From: Pedosphaera sp.
Lineage (GTDB): Bacteria > Verrucomicrobiota > Verrucomicrobiia > Limisphaerales > SIBE01
Direction of reading: 5' to 3'
NCBI GenBank assembly: GCA_009695265.1
Contig: SIBE01000004.1
Location: 1-47,605 of the forward strand
DNA length: 47,605 nt
In this document: positions 1 to 8,092 of the stretch, piece by piece
Layout: each line of letters begins with the position of its first letter
Position numbering within the stretch: the stretch's first letter is position 1
The notes under the pieces: generated by a model
The model's input: the letters and a program-made list of their open reading frames with translations, nothing else
What the model was told of the DNA's origin: nothing
The model's database searches: none
Position numbers and translations under genes: made by a program

Positions 1-57
1 AGGGGCTGGCAGGAAACCTTCGCGCCCAAGGGCCCGGTGGCCAGTCCCAGCGGCTGA
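1..57 (+). CDS. 3' end of an unidentified upstream gene (partial)
   Basis: Frame 1 is open from the window edge to a TGA and gives 18 residues ending APKGPVASPSG. The composition looks like an ordinary protein C-terminus, but there is too little to name a family, and an open frame of this size can occur by chance. If real, the gene is transcribed toward the cytochrome operon and would converge with it. Confidence 0.3.
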   Translation, partial: RGWQETFAPKGPVASPSG

Positions 58-231
58 CTCCTGCCGCGATCTAAACCCGGCCCGTTCGTTCAACCCGCGG
101 AACTCTCCGCCCCGCCGCCGGTGCCACACGGCTCCGCCGGACGGTTACGGACGAAGGCAGCCAATAGGTCCAAACTCCAGTCACCTCAGCCGGCTGCTCG
201 GCCCGTCTTTGGAGATACAGGCAATAACCTG

Positions 232-567
232 CTATTTCTTAAAGGTCCTTACGTAGGCGACTAGTGCTTTTGTCTCTTCATCAGAGAGTTTGTCACCGAA
301 CGGCTTCATCTTTTCCTTGGTGCCTTCCTTCATCCCTTCTTTGATTTGCTTGAACATCTTATCGTCGGTGAGAGTCGCCAGATATTTTGAGTCCGTGAAG
401 TCCTTAACCTGGGCTTTCTTGCCGGCCTTGGTGTCTCCTTTGCCGTCCTTGCCATGACAAGCGACGCAGTGTTTATCCCAGTTCTCTTTGAGGTCGGCGG
501 CTTGGGCGGACCAAGCGACAAGACTAAGGCTGGCGACCGTTATGAGCAGTTTAATTTTCGATTTCAT
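232..567 (-). CDS. Small periplasmic monoheme cytochrome c
   Basis: The 111-residue protein has a signal peptide (about residues 1-23, ending SAQA) and one heme-attachment motif CVACH at 34-38. Met87, in the segment KMKPFGDKLSDEE, is the likely distal heme ligand. The order motif, helix, Met loop and C-terminal helix is that of class I cytochrome c. It is the last gene of a three-gene minus-strand set, 80 nt after the MtrB-like gene. That position suggests a soluble periplasmic electron carrier feeding or draining the outer-membrane conduit. The start is supported by a purine-rich stretch (CGGAAAAAT) directly upstream. The fold is secure; the partner assignment is inferred from gene order. 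Confidence 0.9.
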   Translation of the reverse strand: MKSKIKLLITVASLSLVAWSAQAADLKENWDKHCVACHGKDGKGDTKAGKKAQVKDFTDSKYLATLTDDKMFKQIKEGMKEGTKEKMKPFGDKLSDEETKALVAYVRTFKK

Positions 568-647
568 ATTTTTCCGAGGTTGCAGGTTGTGTCGTTGTTG
601 TGAAGCATTCGCCCACGGACAGCTCAGAATCGGAATTGCATGCTCGA

Positions 648-2801
648 CTACACCAGGTGAGCGTCGTAGTTATTATTTCCTCCCGAGGTGACATCGCGGT
701 TGCTGAAGAAACCGTATTTAAGCGTCCAGAGGAGATTGGCCCGGATGCGACGAATGAGGCTTGCCGTAACGCCATGCTCTTCAGCACCGGCTCCATAGGG
801 CTGGCTGAACTGTGAGTTATCCTCGTAGTTGTTCGCCCGGTAATAGGAATACTGAGCTTGGAGATCGGTTTTATCTGTCAAGGCGTAACCGGTCAGAAAA
901 CTGGTATTCCAGTAATTATTCTTCGAGTTCAGCACAAGATTGGTGCTCCCCGTCATGCCGTCCGCCGGGGTGTCAGTTCGGTCCAACACGTAGTTGATGC
1001 TGCCTTGCAGATAGAGCCGGCTCAACGGACTCCATGTGACACTTTCGCTAAAGATGCGGCTCGTCATTTCAGCGCTCTTGGTCTCGGAAAGGAAATCACC
1101 CGTCGTTCTCACTGTTGAAAGCTGAAAATCATACCGGCTGACCAGAGTGAGGTTATTCAGCAGACGCCATGTGACTCTAAAATTAACATCGTCGGTCTCG
1201 AAATCATGGTCGGTCAAGAAGGCTGGATAACGATTCGCACTGGGAGGGGCATTGGTCGCGGGGAAATCGGCCCGGTGATCGTAGTCATTAGCTCGGATTT
1301 TATGATAATATTGGCCGCTGAAATTCAAACGTTTGAGAGGGTACCAATTCGCTCCTGCAATGTACTTTTGTGTGAAACGGGTTGAGTCCGTATCTCGGAA
1401 CAAATCGAGCGTTCCTGTGGTAGCTTCGGTTTCCCATTCCTTTAGGTTCCCATCACCCTCGAGCCATTCACCTCGAGTGTAGAATACCCAATTGGTCAGG
1501 CCGGTGTAACGGGCTTCAAGGCTTTCGGAAACATCCAAAAAGCCGCGTTCCCTGGTGTTGAGCAGCTCGTCTTGGATCGCCGCGAAAGTGGGCGAGGCCC
1601 CGAAATCCGTTTCAGTAAAACTGGCGACACCCTCTTGATTCTGCTTCTCCACTCGCAGCGCGGGGACGAGCGTCAAATGATCCCAGGGCGTGAGCATGAG
1701 ATTGATGTTCATCACATACTGTTTCACCTGTGATCCCCCGCTGAGAGCAAGAAAGCCTTCATCGCGTTGCTGCCTTCTGGCAAAGAGCGGATCGTAAACC
1801 GCCTCGTAACCACCTCCATAAATTCGGCTGCCAGAGATATCGGTATCCAATGTCGTGAACGAATAGCCGGTAGTAAAAAGAACTTTTTCGTTGAAACGAG
1901 TTTCGCTAAAAGCATGCACATTGAACATGTCCGCCACGACGCCTTCCCGTTGCGTGATATAGCGGTCAAGGGCCGGTTCGCCGGGACGACGATGAATGTT
2001 GCGCGAGTTGTCATTGTTTGAAATCTCATAACGCAGACCAAGTCCCAAGTCCGTGTTCCCAAACGTATGTTTAATATCACTCTCAAAAATATCCCGACGC
2101 TCATCGATATCCAAAAAGGTCGGAACAATCCCTCGACCTGGATTAGCCACCGTCACTCCGGTCAAATTGGAATCGCCCCAGGAGGTCGAGTCCTTTTTCC
2201 TATCTCGGAACAAATGCGAGTATTTGAAGCTCAACTCAGGCCGATCCGGAAGCGTCAGTCCGCCCTCGAAAAAAGCTTCACCTCGGTCGAGAGCAAAATC
2301 CTCGTCATAGAGAGAAAACCATTGACGGTTTTTTGGAAAGAAACCGCCGCTGCCATCGTACCAGGTGCGAAATTCCCGGTAGCCAGCGCGCAGGTAACCA
2401 ATGTCTGGATGGGACAAATCAAGCTTCATGGAATAATCGTGGTTGTCGAAGATGCCGCGCCCATCGAATTGAAGGAGACCTTTCTTGCCGATGTCCTGCT
2501 CGTAGTGGATATCTTCCACACCGCCAAAGGCACCCTTGGGGACACCCTGGCGATGCTGAAACTGGGCCTTGTCGCCGGTCACGAACTGAAACCCGGACGA
2601 AACAGTAAACCAATTCCGGTAATCGACGGAGCTCTTCTCGTCTGATTTTTCCAAGACGGGCTTCTTAGCGTCGGCCTCTTTGGCTTGAGCAGCTGGCTCG
2701 GCTGCTACAAGTGACCATTCCATCAGCCCGGCGCTGAAGATCAACACACTGGCCTTAACGATTGGCTGCAAGCTGCTGGATTGGAAAATGAGTGTTTTCA
2801 T
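648..2801 (-). CDS. MtrB/PioB-family outer-membrane beta-barrel protein
   Basis: The 717-residue protein starts with a signal-like segment followed by a Lys/Glu/Ala-rich linker. The rest is many alternating amphipathic strands rich in Tyr, Arg, Asp and Asn (for example FSGQYYHKIRAND and LQAQYSYYRANNYED), as expected for a large outer-membrane barrel. Length and strand pattern fit MtrB/PioB porins, which sheath a periplasmic multiheme cytochrome so that electrons can cross the outer membrane. The gene lies 34 nt downstream of an MtrA/DmsE-type cytochrome, which is the standard pairing. A GAGGAG Shine-Dalgarno sequence lies 5 nt upstream of the ATG. The N-terminal CXXC known from Shewanella MtrB is not seen. 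The protein ends in Val rather than the common terminal Phe. Family by barrel pattern plus context; substrate and direction of electron flow are unknown. Confidence 0.82.
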   Translation of the reverse strand: MKTLIFQSSSLQPIVKASVLIFSAGLMEWSLVAAEPAAQAKEADAKKPVLEKSDEKSSVDYRNWFTVSSGFQFVTGDKAQFQHRQGVPKGAFGGVEDIHYEQDIGKKGLLQFDGRGIFDNHDYSMKLDLSHPDIGYLRAGYREFRTWYDGSGGFFPKNRQWFSLYDEDFALDRGEAFFEGGLTLPDRPELSFKYSHLFRDRKKDSTSWGDSNLTGVTVANPGRGIVPTFLDIDERRDIFESDIKHTFGNTDLGLGLRYEISNNDNSRNIHRRPGEPALDRYITQREGVVADMFNVHAFSETRFNEKVLFTTGYSFTTLDTDISGSRIYGGGYEAVYDPLFARRQQRDEGFLALSGGSQVKQYVMNINLMLTPWDHLTLVPALRVEKQNQEGVASFTETDFGASPTFAAIQDELLNTRERGFLDVSESLEARYTGLTNWVFYTRGEWLEGDGNLKEWETEATTGTLDLFRDTDSTRFTQKYIAGANWYPLKRLNFSGQYYHKIRANDYDHRADFPATNAPPSANRYPAFLTDHDFETDDVNFRVTWRLLNNLTLVSRYDFQLSTVRTTGDFLSETKSAEMTSRIFSESVTWSPLSRLYLQGSINYVLDRTDTPADGMTGSTNLVLNSKNNYWNTSFLTGYALTDKTDLQAQYSYYRANNYEDNSQFSQPYGAGAEEHGVTASLIRRIRANLLWTLKYGFFSNRDVTSGGNNNYDAHLV

Positions 2802-2835
2802 CGAATCTCCTCATGAGTTGTTGAGTTATAGGTTG

Positions 2836-3654
2836 TTAAAATCTGAGCGATGAACCAACTTGAGAACCATGCACGGCTTCGTGGCAACCAGCCGACCAGC
2901 AGGTGCCCCTGGCTAAGCGGCTTGAGTGATCTTGGCCCCCAATGAAAATCTTGCCGGGTGCGGTTTGCTGCTGAAAATGGCACTTCAGACAGCGGTTTGC
3001 GTTGCGTTCCCGAAGCAGGCGGGGATTGACCGAGCCATGGACCTCATGGCAGGTGGTGCATCCTTCGCGCGTGGCTTCATGCTCGAAGACAAACGGCCCT
3101 CGTTGAGCGGTATGGCACTTCGCGCAGGTTTCATTCTCCACAGCCAAGGCAGTTCCGCCCCCCTTCACAGCCGGTCCTTTGTGAGGATTGTGGCAGTCGG
3201 CACAACTCACTTTTCCTTCCAACACCGGATGATGAGAAGGGAGATTGAATTGGCCTCGTTTATCAAGATGGCATTGGAAGCATGTCTCAGGCGATTGACG
3301 AGGATTGATGATCGTCTGATGAGCTCCACCCGTTTCATTATGAATGCTGCCAGGTCCATGGCAGGATTCACAACCTAGGTTGACGGCGTTTTCGCCTTCG
3401 GCTTTGAGAAGCGCATGCGTCGCGGTCTTGAAGCCCTTGGTGATGTTCTCGTGGCATTGCGCGCAATTATCCGATCCGACGAAATGGGCTCCGGGAATTT
3501 GCGGAGGGGCCATTACGACCCGGGTAACACTGACACAGGAAACGAGGATGGTCGCAGCGAGCATGCCGCAGAGGGCTACAAATGCCTTTGTGCGGGGAAT
3601 GCTGAAAAGTCCGGTAGCCTGCGTTGGTTGAGGGGAGTTAGGTTCAGGTTTCAT
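2836..3654 (-). CDS. MtrA/DmsE-type multiheme c-type cytochrome, predicted lipoprotein
   Basis: Seven CXXCH heme sites are visible in 272 residues: CAQCH 64, CESCH 95, CFQCH 125, CADCH 151, CAKCH 177, CTTCH 199 and CLKCH 222. An eighth, expanded site, CWSAGCH, lies at 252-258 and is followed by a GCHEAVHG ending typical of MtrA/DmsE proteins. The family usually carries ten hemes, so this is a shortened version. The N-terminus has a hydrophobic segment ending LVSC, with Cys40 in a lipobox, which suggests lipid anchoring in place of a free periplasmic protein. It is the first gene of the set, followed by the MtrB-like barrel and a monoheme cytochrome. The likely role is the heme wire threaded through the barrel. 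No MtrC-like outer-surface cytochrome is encoded nearby. Confidence 0.88.
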   Translation of the reverse strand: MKPEPNSPQPTQATGLFSIPRTKAFVALCGMLAATILVSCVSVTRVVMAPPQIPGAHFVGSDNCAQCHENITKGFKTATHALLKAEGENAVNLGCESCHGPGSIHNETGGAHQTIINPRQSPETCFQCHLDKRGQFNLPSHHPVLEGKVSCADCHNPHKGPAVKGGGTALAVENETCAKCHTAQRGPFVFEHEATREGCTTCHEVHGSVNPRLLRERNANRCLKCHFQQQTAPGKIFIGGQDHSSRLARGTCWSAGCHEAVHGSQVGSSLRF

Positions 3655-3989
3655 AGGTCTTAGTCAGGTTCTTAGCTGCGTCGATTCGACATTTTGTGAT
3701 CAGGGAGCGCAACCCGTTGCTTGGCATTTTATAAACGTTTTTTGCAAGAGCCCTATCCAGAAACTGCTCACACACCTCTCGCACGGAGTTGCGACCCTTC
3801 TCGGGCTCACGAGATCAAGGACTCGGATAGCTTATCCGCGCCGCCGACTCTTGGTTTTGCATAAATTGCCAATTGTTTTGCAATGTTTGGCTTATTTGGG
3901 GCCACACGAACTGGATGTCAAAAAACGGTCTGTGAAAAACAAAACCGGTGTAGTCAGGCTTTGCTTTTTGACTAGGGTCGGTCACCAAC
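3655..3989. other. Intergenic region between the cytochrome operon and feoA
   Basis: No credible gene is seen here. The listed ORFs on both strands lack family features and have frame-shadow composition. An AT-rich patch near 3727-3748 reads CTTGCAAAAAACGTTTATAAAATG on the minus strand and could be part of the promoter for the cytochrome operon. No clear -35/-10 pair with normal spacing could be fixed, so this is only a suggestion. Confidence 0.3.
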
Positions 3990-4283
3990 ATGCAATCCGC
4001 GACCACCTCAAGTTCATCGGAACGGCCCGAACACCCAAATTCATCGGCCATTCCGCTGAGCCGAGTACGCGGCGGGTCATCGGTTCGAATTCGACAGCTG
4101 CCCGATTCTCCGAGCGTGACCCATCGTTTGCGGGAAATCGGCTTCTGCGAGGGCCAATGCATCAAGCTGCTCACCTGCGGCTCCAATATCATCTGCCAGG
4201 TATGTGATGCGCGACTCGCAATCAGAGCTCGTCTGGCCGAGACAATTCTGGTCGAACTCATCTCGCTCCGCAAAGCGGCGTGA
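3990..4283 (+). CDS. feoA: FeoA-domain protein
   Basis: The 97-residue product carries a FeoA/SH3-like domain from about residue 30: VRIRQL, then HRLREIGFCEGQCIKLL, then the closing RLAIRARLAETILVEL. This matches the family pattern of a Leu/Arg-rich start, an LGxxxG turn and a final strand pair. FeoA proteins are small cytoplasmic partners of the FeoB ferrous-iron permease. Residues 1-28 are Ser/Pro-rich and may be partly non-native, so an internal start is possible. No FeoB frame follows, which is unusual. Iron supply would suit the heme-rich operon upstream, but that link is only inference. Confidence 0.72.
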   Translation: MQSATTSSSSERPEHPNSSAIPLSRVRGGSSVRIRQLPDSPSVTHRLREIGFCEGQCIKLLTCGSNIICQVCDARLAIRARLAETILVELISLRKAA

Positions 4284-4586
4284 TCGGCCAAGGCCGGTCT
4301 GGAAGAAGCCGATGTCGCATTGCAAACAGCTCGTCAAGCCGGATGAACTTTCCTTTGCTCTTCCGTTGGCCAAAACCAAAGGCGTCGCTATTCGAGAGAC
4401 ATCCGACCAACTTCACCCGTCTTCTGAAAAACAACAGGTCGCGGAGGATTGCGGTGGCTGGCTTAAGAATCGTCTCGTTGCTTTCGTCAAGAAATGTCTA
4501 GCAATTGACAAAGGCCGAGTAGTGGCCGAAACGCGCCTCCACTAAGTTGGTTCCAGAACGAAGCGACGTTGCGAAAGGTTTAAGGT
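4284..4586. other. Gap downstream of feoA, no recognisable gene
   Basis: Three overlapping plus-strand frames are partly open here, but none shows a known domain. FeoB would be expected after feoA, and its G1 motif GNPNxGKT is not readable in any frame. A short stretch near 4400-4430 faintly resembles a decayed FeoB N-terminus, too weakly to annotate. An AAGG Shine-Dalgarno-like sequence for the next gene lies at the right edge. Confidence 0.3.
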
Positions 4587-5156
4587 ATGAAAATCAAACC
4601 AACAGGAAAACCGGGACGGGTTGTTGTTGAAATCGATTCGGACGACGAGCAGTTGCTAGAGAATGTTGGTCGGCGCACCAAGACCTCTTCATCCTTCGAG
4701 CTCAAGAAGGTGCTCGTGCCAATCGATTTTTCGGAGTGCTCAAAAAAGGCGCTGCACTACGCGATCGCTTTCGCCAAACAGTTCAATGCCAGCTTGACGC
4801 TGATGCATGTAGTTCACATCAACTACGGATTCGGCGAATTTGCGGCGATCGATTATCCCTTGCTCGAAAAGCAAGTCCGCGAAGGCACTGAAAAGCAGCT
4901 TCTGGAACTGGCGACAGAAGAAATCGGAGAGTCGTTGACGACCGACACGCTCGTCTATACGGGTGTGGCGTCCAGGGAGATTGTCGAGGCCGCGCGCAGT
5001 CTTGAGTGCGACCTCATCATCATGTCCACGCATGGGCACACAGGGCTGAAGCACGTGATGCTCGGCAGCACGACCGAAAACGTGGTTCGCCACGCGCCTT
5101 GTCCAGTGTTGGTGGTCCGGGAGAATGAACATGAATTCATCAATCATCACAACTAA
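4587..5156 (+). CDS. Universal stress protein (UspA family)
   Basis: The 189-residue protein has a single Usp domain from about residue 40, starting KKVLVPIDFSECSKKALHYAIAFA. It closes with the nucleotide-binding loop STHGHTGLKHVMLGST and PCPVLVVRE. This loop fits the ATP-binding subgroup, with Ser in place of the first Gly. A 38-residue Lys/Glu/Asp-rich N-terminal extension precedes the domain and is unusual for the family. The downstream radical SAM gene starts inside its last codons, a 32-nt overlap that implies translational coupling. The exact stress response is unknown. Confidence 0.92.
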   Translation: MKIKPTGKPGRVVVEIDSDDEQLLENVGRRTKTSSSFELKKVLVPIDFSECSKKALHYAIAFAKQFNASLTLMHVVHINYGFGEFAAIDYPLLEKQVREGTEKQLLELATEEIGESLTTDTLVYTGVASREIVEAARSLECDLIIMSTHGHTGLKHVMLGSTTENVVRHAPCPVLVVRENEHEFINHHN

Positions 5157-6081
5157 TCACGGCGGCCTTGTGACGAAGCCCACCGGATTCGACGGCGGAC
5201 AAAACGCCAAGGAACAAAGAACGGCCCGTCGAGCGACGATCCTGGAAACAGCGTTCGGCTCCTCTCGGGATTTTCTGGATAATCGCTTTATCTACGCTGT
5301 CGTGTCGGCACGAGCCCGGGGTTTGTCGCTCGGGGTGAATATGAACCCGGACCGATACTGCAATTTCGACTGCGCGTACTGTGAAGTGGACCGGAGCGCC
5401 CCGGCAGGCGAATCAGATTTGGACATTGATGTCATGGTCACTGAACTTCGGCGAACTCTTGCGTTCGTGCATTCAGGCGCTCTTCATGATCATCCGCAGT
5501 ATCATCGGCTGCCTCCCGAACTGCTTCAGCTCAGACACGTGGCGTTAAGCGGCGACGGCGAGCCCACCCTGTGTCCCAAGTTTGCCGAAGCTGTCGAAGC
5601 GGTGGTGCATGTCCGGGCCTTGAACGGACTGCCCTATTTCAAGCTCGTGCTGATTACGAATGCAACAAGACTTGACCTGCCGCAGGTTCAGCAAAGCCTG
5701 AAGTACTTCACCCAAAAAGATGAAATCTGGGTAAAGCTGGAAGCTGGCACTCAATGTTACATGGATAAAGTAAATCGTTCGAACGTGCCTTTGGAAAAAG
5801 TGCTCAGCAATATCTTAAACTTGGGCCGCCAACGGCCTGTGGTAATTCAAGGTCTTTTCCCCTCTGTCAACGGCGAAGGACCATCGACCGCTGAAGTCGG
5901 GCAATATGCCCGCCGACTTCAGGAGCTGAAGGACGGCGGCGCGCAGATTTCGCTGGTTCAGATTTATTCTGCCACTCGACCAACGCCGCATTCGGAATGC
6001 AGCCATTTGCCGTTGAAGCCCCTTTCGGCTATCGCCCAGATCGTGCGGAACACGACCGGGCTCAATGTCGAAGTGTTCTAG
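5125..6081 (+). CDS. Radical SAM domain protein
   Basis: The 318-residue protein has the radical SAM [4Fe-4S] motif CNFDCAYC (Cys79, Cys83, Cys86), preceded by GVNMNPDRY. A second motif, LSGDGEPTL, matches the glycine-rich SAM-binding GEP element, and further beta strands such as KLVLITNAT support a partial TIM barrel. There is no obvious C-terminal auxiliary cluster or SPASM domain. The enzyme should cleave SAM to a 5'-deoxyadenosyl radical; its substrate cannot be read from sequence. The start overlaps the end of the universal stress protein gene. The first ATG gives a 40-residue poorly conserved lead, so initiation at the second ATG 6 nt later is equally possible. Confidence 0.88.
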   Translation: MNMNSSIITTNHGGLVTKPTGFDGGQNAKEQRTARRATILETAFGSSRDFLDNRFIYAVVSARARGLSLGVNMNPDRYCNFDCAYCEVDRSAPAGESDLDIDVMVTELRRTLAFVHSGALHDHPQYHRLPPELLQLRHVALSGDGEPTLCPKFAEAVEAVVHVRALNGLPYFKLVLITNATRLDLPQVQQSLKYFTQKDEIWVKLEAGTQCYMDKVNRSNVPLEKVLSNILNLGRQRPVVIQGLFPSVNGEGPSTAEVGQYARRLQELKDGGAQISLVQIYSATRPTPHSECSHLPLKPLSAIAQIVRNTTGLNVEVF

Positions 6082-6091
6082 CCTGAACATC

Positions 6092-6223
6092 CCACGCGCG
6101 CTCAGCGTGGCTGAACCTGAAATTTGGGCATTTTCCAGCAGTGTGCGGCTCGCACCGAGGACACTTCCGGCTGCCATCTCCCTGATGGGAGATCTGATAG
6201 CAGCCCACCTTTTCAATGGTGGG
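6092..6223. terminator. Three tandem hairpins after the radical SAM gene
   Basis: Three perfect short inverted repeats follow the stop codon. They are CCACGC/GCGTGG (6092-6110), ATCTCCC-TGAT-GGGAGAT (6176-6193, 7-bp stem with 4-nt loop) and CCCACC/GGTGGG (6204-6223). None is followed by a clear T tract, so intrinsic termination is uncertain. They could also be processing or protein-binding structures. Confidence 0.45.
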
Positions 6224-6327
6224 ATCGCGTCGTGGACAACCCAAGTCCCGAAGGAACGATTGAGCTAGACACTGGTATGAACACGGACAGCTTGCAATAA
6301 GTTCAAAATCCAGGATTTTTCTCATCG

Positions 6328-7971
6328 ATGACTTTTCTTCCGGTTGTCGAGCGTGAGTTACGAGTAGCAGCACGGCGGCGCAGCACCTATTGGACGCGCT
6401 GTGGTGCTGGGCTAATGGCGATTGTAGCCTGTGCCTGGATGTGGTGGTCCATGGCGAAGGACGTTCCCAGCGCTCAACTTTCGACGACCTTGTTTGCGAC
6501 AATCTCTGGCTTCGCTCTAGCCTACAGCTTGCTCGCCGGCGTGCGTGTGACTGCAGATTGCTTGAGCGACGAGAAACGCGAGGGGACTCTAGGCCTCTTG
6601 TTTCTAACGGATCTAAAAGGATATGACGTGGTTCTGGGAAAGCTCGTGGCGACTTCGGTGAACTCCTTTTACCGATTGTTGGCAATTTTCCCTGTTCTCG
6701 CGATTCCGTTGCTGCTAGGCGGCTTAACTTCCGGGGAATTCTGGAGAATTGTGCTGGTGTTGTGCAACGCACTCTTCTTTTCGCTCAGCGCCGGAATGTT
6801 CCTCTCCGCGCTGAGCCGTCAGGAGCGCAAAGCCATGCTGGGCACATTTGCTTTGATCTTCGTCATCACGGCTGCCTTCCCCCTCATTGGTCTTATCGTG
6901 TCGGCTCAGCACAACAGTCCATTCGATCTGGCCTATGCCTTGCCGAGTGCCGTTTATGCTTTCGGCATGGCCCAAGAAGCTCAATTCATCACTGGCCCAA
7001 ACAACTATTGGTCATCGGTGCTAACCACTCATTTGTTGGCGTGGGCTTTTCTCGTCCTAGCGAGCGTCATCGTCCCGTACTCATGGCAAGACAAGCCATC
7101 CGGCGCGAAAAAAGTCCGTTGGCGTGAGCGCTGGCAGCTTTGCAAGTTTGGCGACATGGCAACCCGTCGTGCTTTCCGAACGCGCTTGCTGGAGATGAAC
7201 CCTTTCTGCTGGCTGGCTGGTCGAGATCGTCTCAAACCGGCTTACGTCTGGGCCTGCTTGGGGCTCGGCGGATGCGCGTGGGCTTATCTCTTCTTTCAGT
7301 ATCCCACGGACACTCTCGATTCAGCAACGTACGTTCCGACCGCCTTTCTGTTGCATACCATCCTGAAATTCTGGGTTGCCGCTGAAGCGTGCCGCCCGCT
7401 GGCCGAAGAGCGCCACAACGGATCACTCGAATTGCTTTTGTCCACTCCTTTGTCAGTGGAAGAAATTCTGCGCGGCCAAATTCTCGCTTTAAAGCGCCAA
7501 TTTGTCGGCCCCGTATTTATCATTTTGCTCATTGACCTGATCATGTGTCTCGCGGGAAGGAACGATCGCTGGCTCGAGACGGCTCACGATTGGACGATGC
7601 TGTGCATCGGTGGAATTCTGATGTTCGTGGCAGACCTTTATACGCTGGCTTGGGTCGGCATGTGGCTGGGCCTAACGGCGAAGAAAGCGAGTTTCGCGGC
7701 GAGCGGAGCGCTGATGCGAGTGCTGGGGCTGCCTTGGTTTCTGTTGTTCGGTCTCACTTCAGTCATGATGTTGGCTTTCAGTGGATTTGCCGGGCCGCAG
7801 AACTTTTTTTTAGGCGCGTGGTTCATTATTGGCATGCTGAACAACTTGTTTTTCTTTACTCGAGCCAGAACGAAATTGAGCAACGAATTCCGTGACATCG
7901 TATCGCAGCGGTTTGAGAGGAAGGCTCGAGGCGGCTGGTGGCCGTTCAAGAGCGCGAAAGCGAGCCTGTAA
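6328..7971 (+). CDS. ABC-2 type transporter permease
   Basis: The 547-residue protein has about twelve hydrophobic segments in two halves. Each half carries the ABC-2 permease signature of a cytoplasmic helix DEKREGTLGLLFLTDL or EERHNGSLELLLSTPL before the membrane block. The N-terminus VERELRVAARRR is typical of such permeases in PVC genomes. No ABC ATPase lies on either side, so the partner must be encoded elsewhere. A fragment of a second, closely related permease lies immediately downstream (8093-8227), suggesting a former tandem pair. Substrate unknown. No strong Shine-Dalgarno sequence precedes the ATG. Confidence 0.86.
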   Translation: MTFLPVVERELRVAARRRSTYWTRCGAGLMAIVACAWMWWSMAKDVPSAQLSTTLFATISGFALAYSLLAGVRVTADCLSDEKREGTLGLLFLTDLKGYDVVLGKLVATSVNSFYRLLAIFPVLAIPLLLGGLTSGEFWRIVLVLCNALFFSLSAGMFLSALSRQERKAMLGTFALIFVITAAFPLIGLIVSAQHNSPFDLAYALPSAVYAFGMAQEAQFITGPNNYWSSVLTTHLLAWAFLVLASVIVPYSWQDKPSGAKKVRWRERWQLCKFGDMATRRAFRTRLLEMNPFCWLAGRDRLKPAYVWACLGLGGCAWAYLFFQYPTDTLDSATYVPTAFLLHTILKFWVAAEACRPLAEERHNGSLELLLSTPLSVEEILRGQILALKRQFVGPVFIILLIDLIMCLAGRNDRWLETAHDWTMLCIGGILMFVADLYTLAWVGMWLGLTAKKASFAASGALMRVLGLPWFLLFGLTSVMMLAFSGFAGPQNFFLGAWFIIGMLNNLFFFTRARTKLSNEFRDIVSQRFERKARGGWWPFKSAKASL

Positions 7972-8092
7972 ATGAGTCGGCGAACGGAGTCAGCTTGGTT
8001 CAAAGGGCCCATCCTCATTTCGCGCACCCTTTCAATCCGCAATCCTGATTTCGTCCAGCCAGACCTCGGGAGCTTTCGCCAGATCTTCATCG

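Noticed and set aside
2067-2645. 192-residue plus-strand ORF
   Set aside because: Antisense shadow of the MtrB-like gene, which has full barrel features.
4076-4096. GGTTCGAATTC resembling a tRNA T-loop
   Set aside because: It lies in the FeoA coding frame (SVRIRQL), and no acceptor or anticodon stems surround it.
3815-4291. 158-residue minus-strand ORF
   Set aside because: It is the reverse complement of the FeoA gene and flanking gap, with no domain or signal.
4284-4545. Decayed feoB after feoA
   Set aside because: Only a few codons near 4400-4430 resemble the FeoB start, and no GNPNxGKT loop is readable. Too weak to annotate.
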